This document shows positions 53,970 to 62,300 of a stretch of DNA of 64,000 bases, piece after piece; position 1 is the first letter of the stretch, and each line of letters starts with the position of its first letter. The notes below the pieces were generated by a model. It did not search any database. It was not told the DNA's origin and worked only from the letters and a program-made list of their open reading frames with translations. The position numbers and the translations under genes were made by a program. Origin of the DNA: Idiomarina loihiensis (GTDB lineage: Bacteria; Pseudomonadota; Gammaproteobacteria; Enterobacterales; Alteromonadaceae); NCBI RefSeq assembly GCF_024584785.1, contig NZ_CP074112.1, positions 2,542,001-2,606,000 of the forward strand. Reading direction: 5' to 3'.

Positions 53970-55204
53970 GGTTGCTCCTTGTCGGCAGCTTCAGCTGCGG
54001 CAGTTTGATGTAAACAACGAATACGACTAGCTAAGCTGTACAAACGAATAAAGCCTTCGGCATGTTTTTGGTTGTAAACAGTATCCTCGTCAAACGTAGC
54101 AAAAGCATTGGAGTACAAGCTGTTGGGTGAACGTTTTTGCGTGACGCTCACGGTACCCTTGTAGAGTTTGACCACCACATCACCGGTTAAAGGCTTCGCA
54201 ATTTGTTCTGCCGCAGCTAACATCACATCTTTGAGTGGAGTAAACCAGCGGCCATCGTACATAAGTTGCGCAAACTCGTTGCCCAAACGAATCCGATAAT
54301 CTTGCGTGGTACGATCTAGAACTAAGCTTTCAAGGCCTTGCAGGGCTGCATATAAAACCGTGCCAGCAGGAGTTTCATAACAGCCGCGTGACTTCATCCC
54401 AACCAACCGGTTTTCTACCATGTCTAAGCGGCCAATACCGTGGGCTCCAGCAATTTTATTGAGTTGCTCAATTGCCGCTACTGCCGCAATCGGTTGCTCA
54501 TTAATCGCAGTGAGGCTGCCAGCAGTAAAGCTTAACTGTAAATATTCTGGTTGCTCCGGCGCTTGCTCTGGGGCGACAGTCCAAGTCCATACTTGCGCTG
54601 ATGGCTCGTTCCACGGGTCTTCTAATTCACCGCCTTCGGTAGAGATGTGCCATAAGTTAGCATCACGACTGTAAATTTTAGTCGCTGAAGCCGCACACGG
54701 AATATTGCGCTCAGCAAGATAGGCTAAGAGATCTGGCCGCGACCGCATGCTCCACTCGCGCCAAGGCGCAATCACGGTAAGATCAGGAGCAAGAGCGGCA
54801 AAAGCGGATTCAAAGCGTACTTGGTCATTACCTTTGCCGGTACAGCCATGAGCCAGTGCGTCGGCACCTACTTGGCGCGCTACCGCGACTTGTGCAGCAG
54901 CAATAATCGGCCGAGCGAGCGCAGTGCCTAATAAGTATTGGCCTTCGTATAAGGCTCCCGTTTTCAGCGTCGGGTAAATAACCTCTTGAGCAAACTGCTC
55001 TTTTAAATCAACAATGTGACAGCTGCTGGCGCCAGAAGCGATAGCTTTTGCTTCAACGCCTTCTAGCTCATCTTCACCTTGGCCCACATCGGCCACAAAC
55101 GCTACCACTTCACAGTCGTAGTTCTCTTTTAACCAAGGCACAATGGCAGAAGTATCAAGACCACCAGAGTAGGCCAAAACAACTTTTTTAACAGATGCAG
55201 TCAT
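53966..55204 (-). CDS. argG: Argininosuccinate synthase
   Basis: 412 residues. PP-loop [19 protein letters not shown], the [16 protein letters not shown] segment, and [20 protein letters not shown]. It joins citrulline and aspartate with ATP. Type-I ArgG of normal length. Two bp after argF, in the argC-B-F-G-H(A) operon. Confidence 0.95.
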   Translation of the reverse strand: MTASVKKVVLAYSGGLDTSAIVPWLKENYDCEVVAFVADVGQGEDELEGVEAKAIASGASSCHIVDLKEQFAQEVIYPTLKTGALYEGQYLLGTALARPIIAAAQVAVARQVGADALAHGCTGKGNDQVRFESAFAALAPDLTVIAPWREWSMRSRPDLLAYLAERNIPCAASATKIYSRDANLWHISTEGGELEDPWNEPSAQVWTWTVAPEQAPEQPEYLQLSFTAGSLTAINEQPIAAVAAIEQLNKIAGAHGIGRLDMVENRLVGMKSRGCYETPAGTVLYAALQGLESLVLDRTTQDYRIRLGNEFAQLMYDGRWFTPLKDVMLAAAEQIAKPLTGDVVVKLYKGTVSVTQKRSPNSLYSNAFATFDEDTVYNQKHAEGFIRLYSLASRIRCLHQTAAAEAADKEQP

Positions 55205-55206
55205 GA

Positions 55207-56115
55207 TTAAGCTCCAGCAAATAATTCAACAAGAATGGCGTTTTGTGCAAACAAACGATTTTCCGCTTGGTGTAGCACCAAGCTCTGTGGCCCATCGATA
55301 ACCTCAGCCGTAACCTCACGACCGCGATAGGCAGGCAAGCAATGCATAAAGAAGCGCGCTCCTAGTTGTTTCATCAGCGCGCTATTAACTTGGTAGCTAG
55401 CAAAGTCATGCATCACCTCGTTACTATCGCGCTGCTGCCCCATCGAGAACCAAGTATCGGTATAAATAGCATCGGTTTGTTGCAGCTCCGTGATCTGGGT
55501 ATGCAAGCTGATCTGGCTGCCCGTGGTTTGTGCCTGCTGTTGCGCTAAGGCCACCAAGGCTGGGTTTGGTTGATAATCAGCGGGGGTTACAATTTGCAAG
55601 TTCATCCCGGTAGCGGCAGCGCCAGCCATCAATGCTTGGCAGACGTTATTGCCATCGCCAATGTAGGTTAGAGTAAGGTCTGCTAGCTCGCCAGCATGCT
55701 CCTTTAAGGTAAGCAGATCCGCTAATGCCTGACAGGGATGGCACTCATCACTAAGAGCATTCACCACGGGTTTATCAGATGCGGCGGCAAGTTCGACCAA
55801 GGTCGCCTGAGCGTAAACCCGTGCTACGATAGCATCGTGCCAAAGAGCCAAATTAGCGCCAACATCACTGGCCGGCTCGCGTACTCCCATCAATTGCGCA
55901 GCATCAAGGTAGATGCTGTGGCCACCTAACCGATGAATACCTGCGGCAAAGCTGGCGCGGGTGCGTAATGACGGCTTTTCAAACAACAACGCAATACTTT
56001 TGCCTTGTAGGGTTTGCTGCCAAGCGCTCGGACGCTGTTTGATGGTCTGCGCCAATTCCAATAAATGAGTGACCTGTGCGCTGCTTAAATCGCGCATAGC
56101 TAATAAATCATGCAT
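55207..56115 (-). CDS. argF: Ornithine carbamoyltransferase
   Basis: 302 residues. The carbamoyl-phosphate motif reads [12 protein letters not shown], i.e. SLRTR instead of the common [20 protein letters not shown], the ornithine loop [16 protein letters not shown] and [12 protein letters not shown] are present. The D-x-W-x-S-M-G loop and HCLPA support ornithine as substrate. As I recall, SLRTR is seen in acetyl/succinylornithine carbamoyltransferases and in some OTCases, so substrate is very likely but not certain. Lies 38 bp after argB. Confidence 0.88.
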   Translation of the reverse strand: MHDLLAMRDLSSAQVTHLLELAQTIKQRPSAWQQTLQGKSIALLFEKPSLRTRASFAAGIHRLGGHSIYLDAAQLMGVREPASDVGANLALWHDAIVARVYAQATLVELAAASDKPVVNALSDECHPCQALADLLTLKEHAGELADLTLTYIGDGNNVCQALMAGAAATGMNLQIVTPADYQPNPALVALAQQQAQTTGSQISLHTQITELQQTDAIYTDTWFSMGQQRDSNEVMHDFASYQVNSALMKQLGARFFMHCLPAYRGREVTAEVIDGPQSLVLHQAENRLFAQNAILVELFAGA

Positions 56116-56153
56116 AGTAAATTCCAGTAAGTAATCAGATGGATAGCGTCGGC

Positions 56154-56921
56154 TTAATATCTAACGCGGGTTCCGGCGGCTTCACCCTTAGCCAAACGGG
56201 TGAGCGCGTTGGCATCTTGCCAGCCGGCCACCGCGATGCTTCGTCGCGAGGCGTGTGCAGCTTGCAATGCTGCTTGTAGTTTCACCACCATCCCGTCTTT
56301 GATGACACCACTGGCAATCAGGTCAGGAGCTTGGTCGGCGTGAATGGTATCGATGAGTTGACCGTGCTGATCAAGAATGCCAGGCACGTCGGTCAGTAAA
56401 ATAAGATCCGCATGTAGCACTTGGGCAATCGCTGCAGCAGCAAGGTCGGCATTCACGTTTAGCCGCTCGCCCGCTGCACTCACCCCAATGGAGCTCACAA
56501 TGGGTAAATAATTTTGTTCAATCAGACTTTCTAGCAGTTGCGCTGAGCCCGGGCTAGGAATTCCAACCGCGCCCCGGCTGGTGTCTTGGCTGCACTGTAC
56601 GGTGCCGCCAGCGGCTAGGGTTAAACCTACCGCAAGCAATTGATGTTGCTGCGCTACTGCGCACAATTGGGTATTGATATCACCGGCTAAGACTCCCGCC
56701 ACAATCGGCATGTGGGCGACAGGCGTGATCCGTTGCCCATCTACTTTGTGGCTGCTCTGGCCAAGCTGTTGTAATAAGCTTTGTACTTGGTCGCCGCCGC
56801 CGTGAACCAGCACCAACGGCCGCAGTGCCGCAAGCCGTGTAACTGTGCTGAACAATTGCTGCAAGCAGTCGTTATCAGTGACCACGCGGCCGCCTAATTT
56901 GATCACGAGTGGCACGCTCAT
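56154..56921 (-). CDS. argB: N-acetylglutamate kinase
   Basis: About 255 residues from MSVPLVIKLGGRVVTDND; the start ATG overlaps the argC stop by 4 nt. VLVHGGGDQVQSLLQQLG, NVNADLAAAAIAQVLHADLI and SGVIKDGMVVKLQAAL are amino-acid kinase motifs. It is the short, E. coli-like form without the N-terminal helix of arginine-sensitive hexameric enzymes. Confidence 0.93.
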   Translation of the reverse strand: MSVPLVIKLGGRVVTDNDCLQQLFSTVTRLAALRPLVLVHGGGDQVQSLLQQLGQSSHKVDGQRITPVAHMPIVAGVLAGDINTQLCAVAQQHQLLAVGLTLAAGGTVQCSQDTSRGAVGIPSPGSAQLLESLIEQNYLPIVSSIGVSAAGERLNVNADLAAAAIAQVLHADLILLTDVPGILDQHGQLIDTIHADQAPDLIASGVIKDGMVVKLQAALQAAHASRRSIAVAGWQDANALTRLAKGEAAGTRVRY

Positions 56922-57937
56922 ATCACAGCTCCAGCATGCAGTAAGCCACACTCAGTGGGTAAGCCAATGTATTGATTAGCTAATTGTACAGCTTGTGCAG
57001 CGGCTCCTTTTTGTAAGTTATCCAGAGCAACGGACACCACCAGTTGGCTACCTATCACAGTAACGTGCACATCCACATAAGGCGTGCCGACTACTTGAGC
57101 CAGCTTGGGTGGGGTTTGGCAAATTCGTACTAGAGGCTGGTCGGCATAGGCCTGATGGAAGGCTTGCTGCACTTGATGTGCGCTTACGCCGGCGGCTAAC
57201 TGGGCGTACACAGTCGCTAGAATACCCCGTTTGAACGAGCCTAAATGCGGCACGAATAGAAGCTCGCAGCCCAACGTTTGGGCCATTTCAGCTTGGTGGC
57301 GGTGAGTACCAATAGCATAGGCTTGCAAGCTAACTTCACAGAAGCTGGTATGAGCTTGAGCTGCGCGTCCTGCACCTGAAACGCCACTAACAGCATTTAC
57401 AATAGGAGCACTATCTGGCTTGAGCATGGCCCGCACTGGCATCAGTGCAGTTGCTGCCGCGGTAGGATAGCAGCCAGGCACGGCGATAAGCGGCTCGTCA
57501 CCTTGTAAGTCAACCCATTCGGCTAAGCCATAAGGAACTGGCTGCGCTAAGTGCGGCTGTTTAAAGCCATAGGCCGCTTGATGCTGCTTAGCATCTTGTA
57601 ACCGAAAAGCGCCAGATAAATCAAACACAGTCATGCCTGCCCTGATTAACAACGGCGCAAGTTCGGCACTGGCTTGATGAGGGAGCGCTAAAAAAGCAAC
57701 CCGAACTTGCTGGGCGACAGCGCCTAACAAGTTGGGATGCCAAGGTTGCAGAATCAGGTCACAGCGTCCGGCTAGTTGCGGATACAAAGCAGCGATAGGT
57801 TCTGCGGGACGTGCGCTAGAGGTAAACCCGTAGGCAACGTTAAATTGCGGGTGATTATGCAGCAGCCATACCAGTTCAACACCGCTATAGCCGCTGGCCC
57901 CAAATACAGCACAAGGAATTAATTTACTCTGGTTCAT
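56918..57937 (-). CDS. argC: N-acetyl-gamma-glutamyl-phosphate reductase
   Basis: About 339 residues from MNQSKLIPCAVFGASGYSGV (NADP-binding motif). Catalytic Cys in AVPGCYPTAAATAL, and later THRHQAEMAQTLG and PHLGSFKRGILATVYA. First gene of the arginine operon, with an ARG box upstream. In several relatives argE diverges from this position; here a malic-enzyme gene lies upstream in the same direction. Confidence 0.93.
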   Translation of the reverse strand: MNQSKLIPCAVFGASGYSGVELVWLLHNHPQFNVAYGFTSSARPAEPIAALYPQLAGRCDLILQPWHPNLLGAVAQQVRVAFLALPHQASAELAPLLIRAGMTVFDLSGAFRLQDAKQHQAAYGFKQPHLAQPVPYGLAEWVDLQGDEPLIAVPGCYPTAAATALMPVRAMLKPDSAPIVNAVSGVSGAGRAAQAHTSFCEVSLQAYAIGTHRHQAEMAQTLGCELLFVPHLGSFKRGILATVYAQLAAGVSAHQVQQAFHQAYADQPLVRICQTPPKLAQVVGTPYVDVHVTVIGSQLVVSVALDNLQKGAAAQAVQLANQYIGLPTECGLLHAGAVI

Positions 57938-57977
57938 CCACAATCATACGTTACGCAGTTAACAATGGCGTAAGTAT

Positions 57978-58018
57978 AGTGAATAAAAATTCATTAAACA
58001 AGCATAAATATATTGCTT
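57978..58018. promoter_or_regulatory. ARG operator upstream of argC
   Basis: AGTGAATAAAAATTCATT (57978-57995) is an essentially perfect ARG box (TGAAT-N4-ATTCA). A second, weaker dyad AAGCA-N9-TGCTT (58000-58018) lies one ARG-box spacing away. ArgR hexamers bind such pairs. The site is 41 bp upstream of argC. Confidence 0.85.
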
Positions 58019-58024
58019 GTTGAA

Positions 58025-59269
58025 TTATTCCTGCATGTAATTTTTCGGTAGTTTAATCCGTGCAGCGCCTGACGCTATGGCGGCTTCTGCAACGGCTTTA
58101 GAAACCCGTGTGCGTAACCGCGGGTCGAGCGGTTTGGGGATGATGTAATCTGGCCCAAACTCAAGTTTATCAACCCCTGCAGCTTCAAGAACCGCAGTTG
58201 GCACAGGCTCTTTGGCTAATTGGCGAATGGCTTCGACAGCGGCTAGCTTCATCTCGTCATTGATAGCTCGCGCACGCACATCTAAAGCGCCCCTAAAAAT
58301 GAACGGAAAACAGAGTACGTTATTCACTTGGTTTGGATAATCTGAACGCCCAGTTGCCATGATCAGATCATCACGCACAGCAACAGCTAACTCAGGTTTG
58401 ATTTCAGGATCTGGATTAGAACAAGCAAAGACAATAGGCTTAGCGGCCATCAATTTTAACGCATCGGGCGGTAACAGATTCGGACCCGATACCCCAACAA
58501 AGACGTCGGCCTCGGTAATCACTTCAGCTAACGTACGTTTATCGGTGTTGTTGGCGAACAGGGCTTTGTACTCGTTTAAATCTTCACGGCGCGTATGAAT
58601 CACGCCTTTTGAATCGAGCATATAGATATGCTCACGTTGCGCGCCGCATTTGATCAGCAACTCCATACAGGCAATAGCAGCGGCGCCAGCACCTAGACAC
58701 ACGATTTGTGCTTTACGTAATTCTTTGCCCTGAATTTCTAACGCATTGAGCAAACCTGCTGCGGTTACGATAGCGGTGCCATGCTGATCATCATGGAAAA
58801 TTGGCACATCACAACGTTCAATTAAGGCTTGTTCGATTTCAAAGCATTCTGGAGCCTTGATATCTTCGAGGTTTACCCCACCAAAACTGTCAGCAATATT
58901 GGCAACGGTATTGATAAAGTCTTGGGTGGTACGGTGGGTGACTTCAATATCAATCGAGTCTAACCCAGCAAAACGCTTGAATAATAGAGCCTTACCTTCC
59001 ATTACGGGCTTAGATGCCATCGGCCCCAAGTTACCTAATCCGAGAATAGCGGTACCATTTGAGATAACAGCGACCATGTTGCCTTTAGCTGTGTATTTGT
59101 AAACATCATCAGGGTTTTCAGCGATAGCACGCACAGGTTCTGCAACGCCGGGACTATAGGCTAGCGCTAAATCTTTACTGGTTGCGGCTGGTTTTGTGAG
59201 TTCAATACTGATTTTACCTGGCGTTGGATACGCATGATAATCCAAAGCCTGTTTACGAAAGTCGGTCAT
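58025..59269 (-). CDS. NAD(P)-dependent malic enzyme, short form
   Basis: 414 residues. YSPGVAEPVRAIAE, VAVISNGTAILGLGNLG, GVNLEDIKAPECFEIE, FHDDQHGTAIVTAAGL (metal site) and the Rossmann GAGAAAIACMELL identify a bacterial malic enzyme converting malate to pyruvate and CO2. It lacks the phosphotransacetylase-like C-terminal domain of E. coli MaeB (759 residues), resembling the short Bacillus/Thermotoga-type enzyme. The NAD/NADP choice is not decided by sequence here. A 31-codon open frame ends 5 bp before its start. Confidence 0.92.
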   Translation of the reverse strand: MTDFRKQALDYHAYPTPGKISIELTKPAATSKDLALAYSPGVAEPVRAIAENPDDVYKYTAKGNMVAVISNGTAILGLGNLGPMASKPVMEGKALLFKRFAGLDSIDIEVTHRTTQDFINTVANIADSFGGVNLEDIKAPECFEIEQALIERCDVPIFHDDQHGTAIVTAAGLLNALEIQGKELRKAQIVCLGAGAAAIACMELLIKCGAQREHIYMLDSKGVIHTRREDLNEYKALFANNTDKRTLAEVITEADVFVGVSGPNLLPPDALKLMAAKPIVFACSNPDPEIKPELAVAVRDDLIMATGRSDYPNQVNNVLCFPFIFRGALDVRARAINDEMKLAAVEAIRQLAKEPVPTAVLEAAGVDKLEFGPDYIIPKPLDPRLRTRVSKAVAEAAIASGAARIKLPKNYMQE

Positions 59270-59274
59270 GGTTG

Positions 59275-59370
59275 TTATGCACCTTGGGCTATCGCCAATT
59301 TAACAGGGATTATAAAGAATATAACGATGATGAATAATTGACGGGTTAGATGCAATGATTTTTTCAACAT
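59275..59370 (-). CDS. Possible 31-residue leader or small membrane peptide upstream of the malic enzyme
   Basis: ATG at 59370 with AGGT six nt upstream; the peptide MLKKSLHLTRQLFIIVIFFI... continues with IPVKLAIAQGA. A basic N-terminus, hydrophobic stretch (12-22) and A-x-A-like end look like a signal peptide or single-helix membrane peptide. It stops 5 nt before the malic-enzyme ATG, whose ribosome-binding site (AAGGTG) lies within it, so it could be translationally coupled. It may be chance in AT-rich DNA. Confidence 0.35.
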   Translation of the reverse strand: MLKKSLHLTRQLFIIVIFFIIPVKLAIAQGA

Positions 59371-59578
59371 GTCATACCTCATAACAAGTTCAGTTAGGCG
59401 GTTGAGCGGGCGATATTGAATAACCAAGAGCAGCGATGGCTGGGTCGATATAAGGTGAGATTAAACTATTCGTGACGAGGCAAACAGCGGGATGATACAA
59501 CAGGTAGAAAATGCAGGTGCTTAAATTAGCACCATATCAATATCCTTATAAAACAATGGCTAAAGCCTGTGTTTCAAA
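59371..59578. other. Spacer between malic-enzyme leader and rpmE terminator
   Basis: No gene-sized frame and no recognised RNA. It should contain the malic-enzyme promoter on the minus strand. Confidence 0.4.
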
Positions 59579-59605
59579 CAAAAAAGGCGCCTTTCGGCGC
59601 CTTTT
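59579..59605 (-). terminator. Intrinsic terminator of rpmE
   Basis: On the minus strand GGCGCC, GAAA tetraloop, GGCGCC, then a T-run; an opposing T-run makes it bidirectional. 34 bp past the rpmE stop. Confidence 0.88.
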
Positions 59606-59638
59606 CTGCAAATCTCGCTAGAAGAGCTTGAAAACAGC

Positions 59639-59854
59639 TTACTTCTTGCCGCCCAACACGCTGAAACGCTTGTTGAACTTCTCAATACGACCACCGGTAT
59701 CCATGATACGTTGCTTACCAGTGTAGAACGGGTGACACTCTGAACATACGTCTAAGTGCAACTCGCCGCCTTTGGTTGAGTTGGTGGTGAACGAGTGGCC
59801 ACATGCACAAGTTACTTTCATTGCGCTGTAATTAGGGTGAATACCTTCTTTCAT
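59639..59854 (-). CDS. rpmE: 50S ribosomal protein L31 (zinc-binding form)
   Basis: 71 residues starting [19 protein letters not shown]; the frame extends upstream without similarity. The Cys pairs CAC and CSEC ([16 protein letters not shown]) are the zinc ligands of C+ L31, as opposed to the zinc-free paralogue YkgM. Confidence 0.96.
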   Translation of the reverse strand: MKEGIHPNYSAMKVTCACGHSFTTNSTKGGELHLDVCSECHPFYTGKQRIMDTGGRIEKFNKRFSVLGGKK

Positions 59855-60047
59855 GGGGGTTACCTCAGTTAGGCTGCATCGCCACCCGATCTGCTGCCGA
59901 GCACCATGCAAATTCATCAATACACAATACGATGGATTATTATCCAATCGCTCAAAATTAGGGCGCGAATTGTAACGGATGTTTGGCGCTTAGTAAAGTA
60001 GCCGATAAAGCTTTAACCCGAGGCCTGCGCTCAGGTAAACTGGAACT

Positions 60048-62219
60048 ATGACTCAGGTAATTCAAGTTGCGCTGCCGGTACCCTTGCTGCGCCTATTCGA
60101 CTATGACTGTAGCACCTTGCCAGCGCGAGGGGCGCGGGTACGGGTGCCGTTTGGTAAGCGCGTGATGGTCGGAATTTGTATTGGTGCCGCAGAGCAGCCG
60201 CAGCCCTACCAGCGCAAAGCCGTGCTCGAGGTGCTTGACGAGCAATCCTTGTGGCCTGAGCACCTGTGGCAGATGCTGACCTTTGCCGCTGATTACTATC
60301 AGCATCCACTCGGCGATGTATTGCAACATGCCTTGCCTGCTTTACTGCGCCAAGGTGAAGGTGCCTCTTATCAAGCAACCACCCTCTACCAAGTGACTAA
60401 CGCTGGAGCCGCACAAGAGTTAGCACCATTGCAGCGCGCTCCACAGCAGCAACGATTGTTGGCTACCCTGCAGCAGCGTGCATTGTTAGCACGGGATATT
60501 CGCATCGAAGAGTTTTCAGCGAGTGCCCTCAAAGCCCTACAAAGCAAAGGTTGGGTTGAGGCTGTAACCCATGTGCCTGCAGCCGATACCCAGTGGGGCT
60601 TTAAGATCGCTGCCGAGCCATTACAGTTAAACCCAGAGCAAGCCCTTGCGGTGGCGGCTATTGCTGCAGCAACGCAGCCACGCCCCTATCTGCTTGAAGG
60701 TATTACCGGCAGTGGTAAAACCGAAGTGTACCTGCAAGCGATGGCGCAAGTGTTGCGAGAGGGTAAACAAGTGCTGATGCTGGTGCCTGAGATTGGCCTA
60801 ACACCACAAACCTTACGGCGTTTTCAACAACGTTTTGACGTCCCTGTGGTGATGTTGCATTCAGCGCTGACTGACCGTGAGCGTTTGGATGCTTGGTTAG
60901 ATGCGCGCGCGGGTAGTGCTGCCATCATCATTGGTACCCGGTCAGCTATTTTCACGCCCTGCGCCAACCTAGGTATGATCCTCGTGGATGAAGAGCATGA
61001 TAACTCGCTAAAGCAGCAAGATGGCTTTCGTTATCATGCCCGCGACCTTGCCGTGGTGCGCGCTCAATTAGAGCAGGTGCCGGTGATTCTAGGTTCAGCG
61101 ACTCCCTCGTTCGAAACTCTCAATAATGCCTTACAGGGGCGTTACGGCTATTTACAACTAACCGAGCGAGCTGGCTTGGCTAAACCGGCCAAGCACGTCG
61201 TCATCGACATGAAGAATCAGCCACTTAAAGCTGGTTTATCCAAGCCTTTGATTAGCCTTATTGAGCAACAACTAGCTGCAGGACAACAGGTCTTAATGTT
61301 TTTGAATCGGCGCGGTTATGCACCGGCACTGCTTTGTCATGAATGCGGTTGGCTGGCGCAATGTCGCCGCTGTGACGCCTATTACACTGTCCATCAAGGG
61401 GATAAGCAGCTGCACTGCCATCATTGCGGGGCCACGCAACGCTTACCGCAGCAATGCCATGACTGTGGTTCAACACAATTAGTGGGCCGCGGCGTTGGCA
61501 CCGAACAATTGGAACAAACGCTCACTGAGTTGTTCCCAGCGTATCCAGTACTGCGCATTGATCGTGACAGTACTCGCCATAAGGGCAGTTTAGCAAAGTA
61601 CTTAGAGGATGCGCGCGCTAATAAGTATCAGATTTTAGTGGGCACCCAAATGCTAGCCAAAGGACATCATTTTCCTGAAGTAACCTTGGTTGCTTTGCTA
61701 GATGTTGATGCCGCTTTATACAGTGCCGATTATCGTGCAGCCGAACGCCTAGGCCAACTCTATACCCAGGTAGCAGGTCGGGCCGGGCGGGCTAGTAAAC
61801 AAGGCTTAGTGGTGCTGCAAACCCATCATCCGGAGCACGAGCTCGTGCAAGACTTGGTCAATAATGGCTACGGGCATTTTGCGCGGACGGCGCTGCATGA
61901 GCGTCAGCTTACCCAGTTGCCGCCATTTTCCTATCAAGCATTGTTTCGGGCAGAAGCTCAGCATGCGACTGCAGCCGTCGCGGCACTGGAATTTATTGCC
62001 AGCTACTTTAACGAGATTGCTGACATCAGTGTGTTAGGGCCATTACCAGCGTTACTGGAACGCCGAGCAGGTCGCCACCGGTTTCAATTATTGCTGCAAT
62101 TTCAACAGCGTGGGCTTCGTGCGCAAGTGCTGCGTCATGTTTTGCCTCAATTAGAGCAGCGCGCCGAACTGCGCAAAGTGCGCTGGTCGTTAGATGTCGA
62201 CCCACAAGACTTCACCTAG
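60048..62219 (+). CDS. priA: Primosomal replication-restart helicase PriA
   Basis: 723 residues. N-terminal DNA-binding domain (VALPVPLLRLFDYDC), Walker A GITGSGKTEVYLQAM, DEEH box MILVDEEHDNSLKQQDGFRY, zinc module with eight cysteines (about 430-475, CHECGWLAQCRRCD and following), and helicase motifs VGTQMLAKGHHFP and QVAGRAGRA. A 3'-5' helicase that reloads the replisome at stalled forks. Divergent from rpmE, as in E. coli. Confidence 0.96.
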   Translation: MTQVIQVALPVPLLRLFDYDCSTLPARGARVRVPFGKRVMVGICIGAAEQPQPYQRKAVLEVLDEQSLWPEHLWQMLTFAADYYQHPLGDVLQHALPALLRQGEGASYQATTLYQVTNAGAAQELAPLQRAPQQQRLLATLQQRALLARDIRIEEFSASALKALQSKGWVEAVTHVPAADTQWGFKIAAEPLQLNPEQALAVAAIAAATQPRPYLLEGITGSGKTEVYLQAMAQVLREGKQVLMLVPEIGLTPQTLRRFQQRFDVPVVMLHSALTDRERLDAWLDARAGSAAIIIGTRSAIFTPCANLGMILVDEEHDNSLKQQDGFRYHARDLAVVRAQLEQVPVILGSATPSFETLNNALQGRYGYLQLTERAGLAKPAKHVVIDMKNQPLKAGLSKPLISLIEQQLAAGQQVLMFLNRRGYAPALLCHECGWLAQCRRCDAYYTVHQGDKQLHCHHCGATQRLPQQCHDCGSTQLVGRGVGTEQLEQTLTELFPAYPVLRIDRDSTRHKGSLAKYLEDARANKYQILVGTQMLAKGHHFPEVTLVALLDVDAALYSADYRAAERLGQLYTQVAGRAGRASKQGLVVLQTHHPEHELVQDLVNNGYGHFARTALHERQLTQLPPFSYQALFRAEAQHATAAVAALEFIASYFNEIADISVLGPLPALLERRAGRHRFQLLLQFQQRGLRAQVLRHVLPQLEQRAELRKVRWSLDVDPQDFT

Positions 62220-62300
62220 CGGTTTTTTTTCTGCCCCCAACAGCGTAAAATGCGGCAAGATATTTTTTGCTTTTCACTCTTTGTTTTTAAGGCCATATCA

